This document shows positions 11,473-22,174 of a stretch of DNA of 64,000 nt, one piece after another. Every line of letters begins with the position of its first letter. Within the stretch, counting starts at the first letter, position 1. Both the position numbers and the translations under genes were made by a program. This DNA comes from Mycocentrospora acerina (taxonomy: Eukaryota > Ascomycota > Dothideomycetes > Pleosporales), in the NCBI GenBank assembly GCA_022701365.1, contig JAKUHH010000041.1, forward strand, positions 248,001-312,000, given 5' to 3'. Below the pieces are notes generated by a model. It did no database searches. It saw only the letters and a list, made by a program, of their open reading frames with translations, and was not told the DNA's origin.

Positions 11473-12084
11473 ATGAATTCTCCTGGTGATATGTCGCCCA
11501 CGCAGGGCCCAATACAACTCGCAGCCGGCCATGCGCCTCCCACCCCACCCCATGAAGACCCTCTTGATGACATATACGGCTCCGCACCAACATCCCCAGT
11601 CGACGAAATGCTCTCCGACCTACCTTCGCGACAACGCGCGCTCGACAACGACGCCTACCGCGAAGGTCTCGCGCAGAGTAAGGGCCAATACGTGCAAGCC
11701 GGGTTCGACGAGGGCTACTCTCTAGGCGCGAATCTTGGCTTGCGCGTGGGTTACATACTGGGTGTGCTGCAGGGATTTGTTGCCGCGTGGAAAGGTCACG
11801 ATGATGCGCTGTACCGCGAGGCGGGGGATGCGTTTGAGCTGGCGCAGAGGGAGCTTTCGATAGAGGAGCTGCTTGGGGAGAAGTGGGTGGATGGGGAAGG
11901 CTTGTGGAAGTGGCATGTTAATGGTGAGGAGGAAGAGGAGAAGGGGTTTAGGGCTGTGGCGGAGGCGCACCCTGTGGTGGGGAGGTGGATGGAGAGAGTG
12001 GAAGAGATGGCGCGGACGTGGGGTGTGGATTTGAAGGCTGTGGAAAGGAGTTTGGGAGAGGAAGGGGGGGAGGAGACTGTGTGA
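11473..12084 (+). CDS. yae1: Yae1 domain protein, iron-sulfur targeting adaptor
   Basis: A single exon encodes 203 aa. The Yae1/Lto1 pair recruits the cytosolic iron-sulfur assembly machinery to the ribosome recycling ATPase Rli1/ABCE1. Residues about 64-103 show the diagnostic glycine ladder with a Gly about every fourth position: YREGLAQSKGQYVQAGFDEG, then YSLGANLGLRVGYILGVLQG. The N-terminus is acidic and proline-rich, and the C-terminal half is a charged helical region with an EEEEEKGF stretch. The length and the ladder fit Yae1; Lto1 is usually shorter, so Yae1 is preferred. The reading frame ends in a long GA-rich tract at 12085-12125 in the 3' UTR. Confidence 0.87.
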   Translation: MNSPGDMSPTQGPIQLAAGHAPPTPPHEDPLDDIYGSAPTSPVDEMLSDLPSRQRALDNDAYREGLAQSKGQYVQAGFDEGYSLGANLGLRVGYILGVLQGFVAAWKGHDDALYREAGDAFELAQRELSIEELLGEKWVDGEGLWKWHVNGEEEEEKGFRAVAEAHPVVGRWMERVEEMARTWGVDLKAVERSLGEEGGEETV

Positions 12085-12125
12085 GGAGGAGGAGAAGGAG
12101 GAAGAGGAGGAAGAGGGTGGGTGGG
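12085..12125 (+). repeat. GAG/GGA purine microsatellite
   Basis: An almost pure purine tract of GAG, GGA and AAG triplets, extending from the last codons of the Yae1 gene into its 3' flank. Confidence 0.7.
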
Positions 12126-12558
12126 TGAGGTGGGGATTTGATACCCTGGATGTAATTGTGTGGCTTCTTCACTATGATTCTCGCGGGATTGTAGACCCAT
12201 GGCCGTTTTAGGGGCCACTCAGAGTGACTGTGATCTAGCTTTGGCGCGTACACGGCACAGTTTCACTATTATTGAGTTGATTCAAAATATAACATGGTGT
12301 GTACTCTTTAAGAATACTAAAGTTGGCCAAATCACCTGGTACAACTGTGAGGATGCGTCGTGGGGTACTCCTGTCCGTGACCTTTGAAGTAATCGGCTTC
12401 TAGTAGCTTCTAAATCCAGTGGTAGAGTCTAGCGATTAATGCTATCAGCTTGATACACCTCATTCGCAAGGAAACAATGTTCAAACTCAGCAAGTGTGTA
12501 AGGTCTTAGCTTATGAACATAATACTATAATTTGTCTCACTCTTCATCGAACAGTACT
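12126..12558. other. Intergenic before tRNA-Asp
   Basis: About 430 bp holding the rest of the Yae1 3' flank and the upstream flank of the tRNA gene. No gene was recognised. Confidence 0.45.
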
Positions 12559-12640
12559 TCTTCAGTCGTATAGTGGTTAGTATTTCTGCTTGTCATCAGA
12601 CAGTTCGCAGGAGACCTGGGTTCAATTCCCAGCTGGAGAG
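12559..12640 (+). tRNA. tRNA-Asp (GTC anticodon) with 10-nt intron
   Basis: The sequence folds as a cloverleaf of 72 nt after removal of a 10-nt intron (12596-12605) lying one base 3' of the anticodon. The acceptor strands are TCTTCAG and CTGGAGA, and the D stem is GTAT/GTAT as in other fungal Asp tRNAs. The anticodon stem is TCTGC/GCAGG with anticodon GTC at 12592-12594. The T arm is CTGGG-TTCAATT-CCCAG and the discriminator base is G. The B box GGTTCAATTCC is perfect. Position 9 is C where Asp tRNAs normally have A, so the A box is slightly off consensus. A T run (12646-12650) follows as terminator. Confidence 0.9.
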
Positions 12641-12645
12641 CTTTC

Positions 12646-12650
12646 TTTTT
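12646..12650 (+). terminator. RNA polymerase III T-run terminator
   Basis: Five T residues begin six bases after the tRNA discriminator base, the usual stop signal for polymerase III. Confidence 0.75.
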
Positions 12651-12893
12651 ACTGAGCTTCGTGCGAACCCTGACTCAGTTGACTTTGATGAAAAATGCAT
12701 CGTCGAATTTTTTTGGCAGTGTGGTGGAGATTATGGACTAACAGAGATCAGTGGGGCACACGGCGTTACGTTACGGTGTTAGCGCGATCAAACTGTCATG
12801 ATGCAATGCATCTGTCGCGGAGATAAGTCGAGCGTTTACTCTGATGTCTAGCCACTCACTTCCAGCACTGTTCTCTCTTCATTTCGAACAGCC

Positions 12894-14903
12894 ATGATAC
12901 ATGGCCTGTTCGCTCTGCAAAGGGCATCTGTTCAAAATGCCAGCTCACGACTGTTAACCTCTGCTTTTGCCCCCACGCGACTACTGCCTAAACCACTCCC
13001 TCGCCGCCTACAAACGCAAGCATGGGAGCCTCTTCGCCCTCCAAATCCAGCTGACTTGCCCAAGCCAAGGATTCGGAAGATAAAACCACCCTTTCGCCGT
13101 CGCAAATGGGTGCGTCGCCTTGCTGTTGTGTCTGCGCTGCTCGGTGCTGGATACCTAGTTGACAGGCAAATATATGCGTCAGCGATGCTGCGCAGCGCGC
13201 GTACGTTCAAGACTGGCCTCTGGATTGGAATCGACTACAAGATAAACTTTCGTGCCCATCCGCCGTTCGCAAAGAGTATCGAGGAGCTTCACGGGCGCAA
13301 TGCGGAGAGGATTTTCGACCTGCTGAGGCACAATGGCGGACTGTATTTGAAGATCGGGCAGGCGATTGCCATGCAAAGCGCTGTTCTGCCACCACAGTTC
13401 CAGAAGATGTTTGCAAAGATGTTTGACGATGCCCCGCAGAACGAATGGGCGGAAGTTGAGCAGGTTATACGCGAGGACTTTGGGAAGAGCGTCGAGGAAG
13501 TGTTTGGCGTTAGCTTTAGCAAAGAGGAGGGTAGAGGTATCATGGAGAAGACGGCGCGAGCGTCTGCTAGTGTGGCACAAGTACATTGGGCAAGATTGGC
13601 AGACGGGAGAGAGGTTGCTATCAAGATTCAGAAGAAGGAGATTGCACAACAGGTTGGGTGGGATTTGTGGGCTTTCAAGGTTGTGGCCAAAGCCTACACC
13701 TGGTGGTTTGACATCCCCGTCTATACCCTTGTACCTTACATCTCAGAGCGTTTGATGCTGGAGACAGACTTCGAAAATGAGGCGGACAACGCCGAAGAGA
13801 TGCGACGACTTGTCTCTGGTGAGAAGCGACTGAACGGCCGAGTGTATATCCCACAGGTCTACAGAGAGCTCTCAAGCAAGAGGGTCATGACAGCCGAATG
13901 GATTGAGGGCGTGCGCCTTTGGGACAAGGAAGGCATCACAAACAGCTGGCAGGGCGGATGGCGTCAAGGCAGTCCAGGTGCGGGCGGCATCCAACTTCCG
14001 CCCATCTCGAAGAGCAATACCAAGCTCGATACACACTTCCCAGAAGATGCACCAAAGCACGAGTTTCTCAAACCAGATCGCACCTCGTGGCGTGGAAGAG
14101 AAGGCAAGGGCGGACTCGGCGTCTCTTTGAAGTACACAATGCAGACCATTGTCGACCTTTTCTCAGCACAAATGTTCCTCTGGGGTCTTGTCCATTGCGA
14201 CCCACATCCAGGCAACATCTTCATCCGTCGTCTACCCTCCGGAAAACCCGAAGTCGTGCTCATTGACCACGGTCTGTACATCCGCATGAACCCTGAGTTC
14301 CGCCATCAATACGCTTTGTTCTGGAAATCACTGCTCAGCTTCGACAACGAGACAATTAAAGACATCGCCACAAGCTGGGGTATTGGTAACCCTGATATTT
14401 TCGCCTCAGCCACGCTGATGCGACCCTACCAAGGTGGCGACAACCATACATACAACGAAATAAAGAAGGGTGTCTCAGGCAAAGATCAGCAGGCTCGCGC
14501 ATTTGAAATGCAAGTCAAAGCACGTGATGGCATCAAGCAGATACTCGGCGATGACGAAAAGTGGCCACGCGAGCTCATTTTCATCGGCCGCAACTTGAGA
14601 ATCGTACAAGGCAACAACCAGTTTCTCGGTTCGCCGGTCAACCGCATCAAGATCACCAGTCTATGGGCATCAAGGGCACTTGTCGAGAGTAAGGATCTAG
14701 GGGTGAGCGAGCGGTGGACAAACTGGGTCAAGCATATGCGATTCAAGTGTGTGTTAGTGTTGAGCGATGTGGTGTTTTTGTGGAGTAAGCTGAAGCAGAA
14801 GCTCGGTGCGGGTAAGGGGATGGAGGATGAGATCGAGGAGAGAATGAAGGTCATGGCAAAGGATATGGGAATTGAGCTGAATCACAGTGTTTTCGAGGGC
14901 TAG
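12894..14903 (+). CDS. mcp2: Mitochondrial ABC1/ADCK-family atypical kinase, Mcp2/Cqd2-like
   Basis: One uninterrupted frame encodes 669 aa. The basic N-terminus (about 60 residues, many Arg, little acid) looks like a mitochondrial presequence. A hydrophobic helix follows (LAVVSALLGAGYLVD). The ABC1/UbiB fold is clear: the KxGQ motif in LYLKIGQAIAMQS, the Ala-rich loop ASVAQVHWA, VAIKIQKKEI with the invariant Lys, catalytic HCDPHPGNIFIRR, and LIDHGLY in place of DFG. Such proteins are tied to coenzyme Q and lipid distribution in mitochondria. In yeast, Mcp2 (Cqd2) and Cqd1 act on the inner membrane. A Gly/Pro/Lys-rich insertion lies between the kinase lobes. It is closer to Mcp2/ADCK1 than to Coq8. 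The start is the first ATG, 18 bp from an upstream stop-rich leader. Confidence 0.9.
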   Translation: MIHGLFALQRASVQNASSRLLTSAFAPTRLLPKPLPRRLQTQAWEPLRPPNPADLPKPRIRKIKPPFRRRKWVRRLAVVSALLGAGYLVDRQIYASAMLRSARTFKTGLWIGIDYKINFRAHPPFAKSIEELHGRNAERIFDLLRHNGGLYLKIGQAIAMQSAVLPPQFQKMFAKMFDDAPQNEWAEVEQVIREDFGKSVEEVFGVSFSKEEGRGIMEKTARASASVAQVHWARLADGREVAIKIQKKEIAQQVGWDLWAFKVVAKAYTWWFDIPVYTLVPYISERLMLETDFENEADNAEEMRRLVSGEKRLNGRVYIPQVYRELSSKRVMTAEWIEGVRLWDKEGITNSWQGGWRQGSPGAGGIQLPPISKSNTKLDTHFPEDAPKHEFLKPDRTSWRGREGKGGLGVSLKYTMQTIVDLFSAQMFLWGLVHCDPHPGNIFIRRLPSGKPEVVLIDHGLYIRMNPEFRHQYALFWKSLLSFDNETIKDIATSWGIGNPDIFASATLMRPYQGGDNHTYNEIKKGVSGKDQQARAFEMQVKARDGIKQILGDDEKWPRELIFIGRNLRIVQGNNQFLGSPVNRIKITSLWASRALVESKDLGVSERWTNWVKHMRFKCVLVLSDVVFLWSKLKQKLGAGKGMEDEIEERMKVMAKDMGIELNHSVFEG

Positions 14904-15354
14904 AACTGGGATTTTAGAGTTGAGAGGTTTGTATGACTTCGTGTATAGATAGACGCTGGGTACGTAATGTATTGTGTGCTGAGCGAGCAAGCTCTCTATT
15001 CTCCACCGACCGAAATATGAGTAATCAATTGCATTAACTCCTCGATTAGTAAGTGTTCTTCTGTTAAACAATGTTATAATTGTGTGGATCACCGCTTGCG
15101 TGACATGCCTTACGGTTCATACGCGAACCTGACTCGACAGAGTCGCGCCCACCCCACATTTTCCCCAGCTCCGCGCTGGACCGAGGCAACTGCAACAACG
15201 CGGACAAGCTAACACCCATGCATATCTCGACATAACTACAAGCGCTCCAGAACATTTTCTTTTACTCACACCTCTGACATTTGACTCTCATCAAGCCCCA
15301 CATATTCATATATCCTAAGCTAAACGATCGAGCACGAGGCTCAGTATACACATC
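14904..15354. other. Intergenic mcp2 / eci1
   Basis: This 451-bp stretch contains the mcp2 3' flank and the isomerase promoter. A short palindromic pair, GGTTC..GAACC, lies near 15112-15128. No further gene is seen. Confidence 0.45.
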
Positions 15355-16468
15355 ATGACGACCACCGCTGATTACACCGACATAAAATTTGAAATCAAGA
15401 ACAAAATTGGAATTATTACTGTACACACCCTATTGCATCTTTCATCCATATCCACAGCGTCTAATCAAAGATATAGTTCAACCGTCCCAAGTCGCTAAAC
15501 TCCTTTGGCGGTAATCTAGTCTCGGACATCATTGCCGGCCTGCGCGTCCTCAATGACCACCCAGATACCATCTTCACAGTTTTGACCGGCGAGGGGAGAT
15601 TTTTCTCCGCAGGTGCAGATGTAAAGGCTGTATCGGGAATGAACGATGTATGTGTACATGATGATGCGAAGACGAGGTGGTCTGAAACTATGCTGACGAG
15701 AATATCAGGCACCGGAATATAAGAACGCGGGAGAGAAGAAGGTAGCGTTTGTTGGAAGATTTGCTTACGGTGAGTTTGACTGAAGATTTTGAGATGGAAG
15801 CTATGTGCGCAGTCTTGCATGTCATTTGTGACGTGCTTAAACTGGCATATGTGTTTCCGTCTCGCCGTCTGATAACCTGCTGGCTTCCAGAGAGATGCTA
15901 TATACTGACTCTTAATGCAGCACTTGAGCTTCTCCGATCTATGATTGATCACAAGAAAGTCTTGATTCTTGCTCTTAACGGCCCCGCTGTCGGTGGCGGT
16001 GCGGCTTGGTTCCCCGGCATCGCTGACATTGTGCTCGCCTCATCAACTGCATGGCTGCAGTGCCCATTCAGCGCACTAGGTCTTGTGCCTGAGAACGGAT
16101 CGGCCCTGTCATTTGCGCAGCATATGGGTATTCACCGCGCTAATGACTTCCTCATGTTTGGTCGCAAGCTATCTGCGCAGGAGCTGCTGGATAATGGCCT
16201 TTACAACTACGTATGGGATGTCACGGGTGATGCGTTCCAAAGCAAGGTAGTGGAGTTTTTGGAGGAGCAGCTGTCAGTCAACGATGGCAAGAGTATGATT
16301 GAGATGAAGAGGTTGCAGAATGCGCCGATACGGGATGCGAGGTTGATTGCGGTAGTAAATGCAGTCGATGCGTTGGCAGAGCGCTTCGTGGAGGACGCAC
16401 CCACAAAGAGGTTTATTGAGAAGGTCAAACTCCTTGAGGAGAAGAGTAAGGGAAAGTCGAAGATTTGA
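15355..16468 (+). CDS. eci1: Peroxisomal delta3,delta2-enoyl-CoA isomerase
   Basis: Four exons (15355-15420, 15477-15647, 15709-15769, 15921-16468) encode 281 aa of the crotonase superfamily. The enzyme shifts 3-enoyl-CoA double bonds so that unsaturated fatty acids can enter beta-oxidation. The oxyanion-hole strands are GRFFSAGADVKAVS and ALNGPAVGGGAAWF. The sequence PFSALGLVPENGSALS aligns with the yeast Eci1 segment that carries its catalytic Glu, here E157, which favours isomerase over hydratase. The C-terminus is KSKI, a PTS1 variant for peroxisomal import. Intron 3 is longer than usual (151 nt) and holds a stray ATG frame. The gene converges with Ap4A phosphorylase with only 138 bp between stops. 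Confidence 0.9.
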
Positions 16469-16606
16469 TCGGCATCCTAGAATGTATAATTTGACAAGAT
16501 ATGGGCGATAAGCCGAAGTAGATTTGTAACAAAGTTATCTTCATTTAATTCTTCTCTTTCCTCCTTCTACTATGCTTATAATTTTCATCAAGCGTACCAT
16601 TGCCAG

Positions 16607-17729
16607 CTACACGCGTGGCTTGAATGGTAGAGGGTCCTTTGGGATGCCAATGGCGGTGAGGATAGAGTCGAGCTTCTCCGGCTGCGAACGTAGCACATTC
16701 CACTCTTCTTCGTACTTGACCATCATGGTGCCTCCAAGTGTTGTACCATTCAAAGCAACAAATCCAATCTCACTACCATCTTCACGGCAAAGCATAGTGC
16801 CTTCGCTCCGTCGCGGTAGAATAGCCATACCCGATGTTGTCATAGCAAGATTGTAGCTCAGAGGTAGATCGCCTTCGCTGGTAGAAGACAGAATTCGCTG
16901 CTCCGGGTTGGCGCGCGCAAATTTATCAACCTCTTCTTTCGCTGCATGGTAGAGCTCATTGTAAATGTTGAGAAGCTGTGCGCCCGAAGGTTCGGTAGCA
17001 AACTTTCTTGCAAAGTGCACAAAAGGTAGATCAGAGTGCTGTAACAGGCCAAACTCCAAGTCTGCCGCTGCTGTCAGTAATCTTATTGTCGGCAAACACG
17101 AATTGCTTACCTTTACCATCCTTTAGAATACGATCAATCAATAGCTCCCATCCAACAGTCCCCTCGCCATCTTGCATACTCTCCAGCGGTAAGAACTGCA
17201 AATGTCTGTGCGGTTGGCTTGCTCCACTGTGTTCCCCGGAATTGAAGAACGCAAGCAAACGCTTCTGCTTGCTCTCTTCTTGCCATGCCTTTAGGCAAGC
17301 ATACGTAGCCTCCAGATCATCCTGTTCCAGAGCGTGTGTTTGCTGCTTATTTGGCTTCGTGGCAAGAATGAAGTGCCCGGCTATGATGGGAAACTTGTTG
17401 AGTACGAGCAGGTGGCTTGGGTTTGAAGGGGGTACATCGGCAATGTGGAGCGATGATGAGGGATTGGCAAAGGGGTCAATTAGTTTCTTAGGCGTCGTAT
17501 CATTTTTCGGAGTGGGTTTTTTTGCAAGGGAGGGACAGTAGCGAAGTTGGAACTGTAGCGTTGTGAGCTTGAATGTGAAGGGGCGATGAGAGGTACTTAC
17601 TGGGATGCCCGTCGATGTACGAATGATTGCAAGCTCTGTTGGCGAGAACGACAGGCTAGAAGTCGCCTTGGCTGATGCGTATTTGGCCTCTACCAAGGTA
17701 GGCAGTGCTTCAGACAGCCCAAGAAGCAT
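16607..17729 (-). CDS. apa2: Diadenosine tetraphosphate (Ap4A) phosphorylase
   Basis: Three exons (17729-17601, 17552-17111, 17061-16607) encode 341 aa. Fungal Apa1/Apa2 split Ap4A with phosphate into ADP and ATP and can also exchange ADP. The HIT-like catalytic motif is NSGEHSGASQPHRHLQFLP, with the HxHxQ at H158-Q162. The LLVLNKFPIIAGHFILAT strand before it and the C-terminal YNLAMTTSGMAILPRR block are typical. Introns are 48 and 49 nt. The start at 17729 aligns with the family N-terminus (LPTLVEAKYASAKA). An in-frame upstream ATG at 17789 would add 20 residues and is less likely. Confidence 0.92.
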
Positions 17730-18598
17730 CTTCACAGGAATTGAGGAACGAGGGGGATCTAAACCGTTGTGACAGATTGCAATCGACACTGAAATCTGCA
17801 GTAGCTTTTCCGTAATGATTGGACCGTATTCAGATTTATTGTATGTTCAGTTCTGATATGTCAAGCTTATTGGTTATATTTTGTTGTCTTTGATCATGCA
17901 ACAGCAGCTTGGAAGACAGTGGTAGGACAGCGGCAAGCTTCAACCACGGAGTTAGCGCGCACAGGCCTAGGTGATCCAATGTCAGACTTCAACTCTCCAT
18001 CACCATTACCATGATACCAATGTCACCAATCATCCAGTTTTGCGCATAGTTCATTTTGCTAATTTAGACCATACCTGATGTTTAAGTAGCTGACTTCATG
18101 ACCTCCCAAATCGACTCCTGAGCCTCTGTGCCTTGCAGCAGTACCTATCTATCATGTTGGCGCCTTCGCGGCGAAGGAAAGAATACAAAAAGTATGAATA
18201 ACAAGAAAATTTCATTAAAATGTAAACTTTGTAACATATGAGAAAGACATGTACTCGGGGAGCAGCAAGAGATGAGAGAACAATGCCACCCAGCTAGCGC
18301 ATCTGTTGACAATAGTTGGAAATGGAACAGTCATGCTTCTATGAGGATTAAAAAAAAGAATAGGGGAGTGAAATTAAATACCCAAGTAACAGAACTCGAA
18401 AATATTCATCCGATACATGAGATTCGAAGACAAGCCAACAGAAGAAAGTCGAGATTCAGCGCATAGATACCAAGGCTTGCTCTTTATCGTCGATGCAAGT
18501 CCACTCTTATTTTGAGTGCATGCAGCAGCACCTTGCGAGCGTAGTAAGACATATGGTCATGTCTACCTTGGTTCGACAACAATCATTCGTTAAGAGGT
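17730..18598. other. Intergenic apa2 / Myb-like gene
   Basis: About 870 bp, AT-rich in the middle, with short unsupported frames. It holds the apa2 promoter and the 3' flank of the Myb-like gene. No RNA gene or mobile element was recognised. Confidence 0.45.
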
Positions 18599-20073
18599 TC
18601 AATGACGTGCCTCGATCTCAACCCACTTCTTCTTACATGTTGCGTTGCCAAAATGGTATGTTCCGCCGTTGCTATCGATATATTCGGCGATTTTCTTCCA
18701 TTGAACTTTGGCGAGTTTTGAACCATGGTTGAGTCCGTAGCTGTGGGCATTCTCAATGCGACCTATCTCGCGAAGGACTGCTTCTCTTAGTAGAGTGACC
18801 TTTTCTAACGTTAGCGACAGGAAACTTCCGGGACGAAGGAAACGCCCACTCACATCGTTTCGAGTCCAGACCGGCTTTCGAACACGATGTCCCTTTGGCT
18901 TGGTCATAGAACGGTATCGGCCTCTCAGGGTTGACTCCGCTACGTTCGTATGCATTCTTTTCCGGATCTCCTTGTAAGTCAAGCCCAAAACCTCCTTGCC
19001 TTCGACAAGAATTTTATCATCAGCTTTTCTCATAGCTTGGGAGTCATATTGAGGTACTTGTACCTGATCATGGGCGGCAACATTGTCGTTAATGGGAAAT
19101 TGGCTCCTTTGCGGGCTAAATGACGTTGCCTGGGGTATTTTCAAATTGTTAGGCAACTCTGATGGACTTTTCAAATATCCCGGAGGGTACCACGGGGTAG
19201 CACCAGGGCTACTCTCATATGGAGACGGCTGGTCTAAGCCAAAGTTTTTGCTGTGGTCAAGCGAAAACTCGGAGACGTATTGGTTCTTTACTTCCGTACC
19301 TACATTTCGCAAATTGATACCAAAGTCATTTTGTGTAAGTCCCAAAAACCCGTCTTTTAGAGCGTCGTCGTCGAAGTAGGCTGGAGATGTTGTTGCCTTT
19401 GGAGTTGACAGCTTCACTAAGGGATACGCATCGATATCAGACCAGTAGTTTGGAGAAGCTCCATTTCCAGCCTCGCTGAAGAAGCTCTTCGGCGAAGTTG
19501 AGCTGGTTGTATCCAATTCTGAGCCGTTGATGCTCATGCCACCGTGATATAATCCGCTTGCTCTGGAAGGCATCCAAGACACTTGGCCGCTGCCATACCC
19601 GCCCTTGTCATTCGCGGCCTGCGAAATTGCCATGTCCTCGTACGCGAAATCGTTACCAGTAACTTCATTTGACTCGGGGACGATCAGAGGCTCTACGGAA
19701 AAAGTGCTGTTCCACACAAAGGCACCCTGAGACAGCCCCCAGAATTGACTTTGCGACATAGGGATTGCAGAATCTATCGCTCGGTACTTTCGCGGCAACA
19801 ATTGCTGTTGTTGCCAACCATGAGGCTGCGAGGGGCTCTCTTGATGATATTGAGATTTCTGGAAATATTAGGACATTTGGTGTACCAGCGTGATTGACAT
19901 AGTGTCCTACTTACCAGCAGTGGTTGCGCCATTGAGTAGTCGATGTTGTTGAGTTGTAAGCTTGTAGCAGGAGTGCAATTCAAGGGAAGTTGACTTTGTA
20001 GTTGATACGAGAGCGACTGTAGGTGGTCTTGATCGTCAAAGCCGAGCTGTCGGTGAAGTAAGTTTTGCGGCAT
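18599..20073 (-). CDS. Myb-like DNA-binding domain protein
   Basis: Three exons (20073-19915, 19858-18854, 18799-18599) encode 454 aa. The N-terminal 300 residues are Ser/Gln/Pro-rich without a known domain. The C-terminal part has two conserved blocks. The first is GLTYKEIRKRMHTNVAESTL, ending in RGRYRSMTKPKGHRVRKPVW. The second is a Myb/SANT-like stretch, VTLLREAVLREIG through VQWKKIAEYIDSNGG to CKKKWVEIE. The start is the first ATG (20073). The second intron is 54 nt, a multiple of three, and has no stop, so the read-through frame looks continuous. The branch-like GCTAAC, the GTGAGT donor and the clean join NDVTLL argue that it is an intron. The regulatory target is unknown. Confidence 0.75.
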
Positions 20074-20700
20074 TGCAGGTATGTGCGCCTTATGAAGGTC
20101 TCCAGTACCCTGCAATCTTGCAGTAGCTCCACCGAGTCACTGTGAATGTTGAACTGGCGTCGAATCTTCAAAAGTAGCCCCAGCGTGAAGAGGATGATGA
20201 CGTTTCGAGGAGTCGTGTAGAGTGGAGATGCTCTGATCATTCACGATGAGGGGTTGTCCTATTTGCTCGGGGTATCGACTGCTTCACACGAGCAGTTAGG
20301 CAAGCGGTGAGACTGCGGCAGATATCGAACTTGTGGATGCCTTAATCGATTGGGCACCAGGCAGCTCTTGTCGAATTCTGTGAATGGATCGGTAGTGTGG
20401 AGATGGTAAGGCTGCTTTCAATTTCTATACTGCGAGACTACACAAGGTTTCTAGTCGGCATGTATCGTCAGTATGCGCTAAGCTAGTCACAGTTACGTGA
20501 AGAAGCCCTACCAAACTGCCACGGAAGCTTAGGAAATATTAGGTTCTGCCTATGAAAGCAGACTATGATGGCACGTACACGCAAACACACTGACGAGATA
20601 TCAGCGACGTGACTCGTGGAACAAGTCCTTCGAATGCCAGAAAACATGTAGATGTACGTTCAAATAGGAAAGACAAAATAAAACAAGAAGCCGAAGCCAG
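20074..20700. other. Intergenic upstream of the Myb-like gene
   Basis: About 630 bp with a short frame overlapping the Myb gene start on the same strand (19980-20240) that I regard as spurious. No other feature is supported. Confidence 0.4.
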
Positions 20701-20713
20701 TGGAAAGGTCAGA

Positions 20714-21133
20714 TTATGGTATGAGATGCTCATCTGAGAGCACCACTGTCAGGTTTAAATCAGAATCTTCATAGTACCTCTCCTCACCATGGGAGGATGC
20801 GTTTGAATACCCCATGTCTCCATTACGGTAGCGGAAGGGGGTGCCTGAGCTCCCCGTGCAGACCCACTGTTCCTTGTCACAGAAACTCTGGAAACGACAC
20901 GGGAAGAGATTGGGCGGCCAGTATTGGCTATGCTGGATCAGCTGCACAGACATGTTCAGCACACTCAGCATCCTGAACAGCAATCATGATCTCCGTTGGG
21001 TACAGCAACTTGGTGACGATAGCCTCAATCTTCAACGTGGCCAACCCACAGGTGTATACAGAACACCCAGCATTGCCAACAACGGCAGTGTCAAGCTTGT
21101 GCCACAGCTGCCAACCTATCGATGACTAGAAGA
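20714..21133 (-). pseudogene. Possible gene relic, Cys-containing frames out of register
   Basis: Two overlapping minus-strand open frames look like one disrupted coding region. The upstream frame (about 21125-20940) reads QLWHKLDTAVVGNAGCSVYT, then CGLATLKIEAIVTKLLYPTE, and stops. The downstream frame (about 20971-20714) continues in another register with YWPPNLFPCRFQSFCDKEQW and VCTGSSGTPFRYRNGDMGYS. Neither begins with a good ATG context. Composition and Cys content resemble a secreted protein C-terminus, but I do not recognise the family. A missed intron is the alternative to decay. Confidence 0.3.
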
Positions 21134-21259
21134 AGAGCTCAGGCCATCTCAGATAACTCTTCTAGTACTATCAGAGCTGGCAGAAACTTCTTTGTCGCTG
21201 GTTTGGCGGCGGTCGTACAAAAACGGATGGGTGTTTGCATAAAGAGCCTTGGCAACCAG

Positions 21260-21852
21260 CTATCGCCTCATTGATGCCTCCCAAAACAACTGAGCAATCA
21301 TGAAGTCCAAATTTCGCAGAGAATATACGACGCCACTTCTGTCAAAAAAGAAGGCTTCGTGTCCACCCTGCGCATGGTTTATCATTTTCAGGTTGGATTT
21401 ATCACTTGCACAAAGCCCCAAGATACCGCAAGTCGTCACTTCAACACCGGTTTGACCATGCCCATCTTTCAAGAGCATATAGAAAGAGAGAGATTTCTGT
21501 AATAGTAAGATATCTTGTACAATTGCCCATCGATCCTTACCATACCCATCAGCAGTAATACGCGTCATCTATTTCACGCCCCCAAGATTGGTACATGGCC
21601 TGTAACCTCAACACCCACAATATACCACTGAATCCACTCCCAACTCTCTGCATGTTGTCCGACTGCAGCCACGCAGCTACCTGCAATCCACCCAACTTCG
21701 GTAGTACGAATCTTGTGAAACAAAGACACGACTTGTTTATCTTTTCTAGACGCATAAGTGACAGCATTATTCCAATGAGTTGTGACAGGAAGCGGGGTTT
21801 TTCTTGCAGCCAGCGTGGGGAAGTCGCTACCCGTCCAGCAGCGAATTTCCAT
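21260..21852 (-). CDS. Hypothetical protein (tentative two-exon model)
   Basis: Exons 21852-21619 and 21568-21260 can be joined across a 50-nt intron with a GTGGGT donor and an ATAG acceptor, giving 180 aa. The join keeps the frame and removes the stop that ends the first frame. The predicted protein has no signal peptide and no domain I know. Recognisable pieces are VVSLFHKIRTTEVGWIAGSC and GGHEAFFFDRSGVVYSLRNL. A TATATAT run abuts the start codon, which is odd for a live gene and may mean the true 5' end is lost. It may be a relic or a lineage-specific gene. Confidence 0.25.
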
Positions 21853-22174
21853 ATATAGTAGTACGTCGAAAGTCGAAAGTCGTGCAGGAATGGGTTCGAT
21901 CTACTGCAATCTGCAATGTACATGCAGGGATGGACGAGAACACAGCATGGAAACGTTCAAATATAGAGAACTCGAGTCGTAGTAAGTCTGGAGACGTGAA
22001 TGAAGTAAATCGAGCAACTTGAAGGATCACTGCTGAAATAACAGACATGATTGATTGTGCTATTTATTAGCTGAATCTGGACTCTCCCGCAAGCATCCAG
22101 CGTCCGTCCCTTCACCACGCATTAACATGTACAAATACCTCTCTTCATGTTTACACCTTTTTTCAGGCTTTTTT

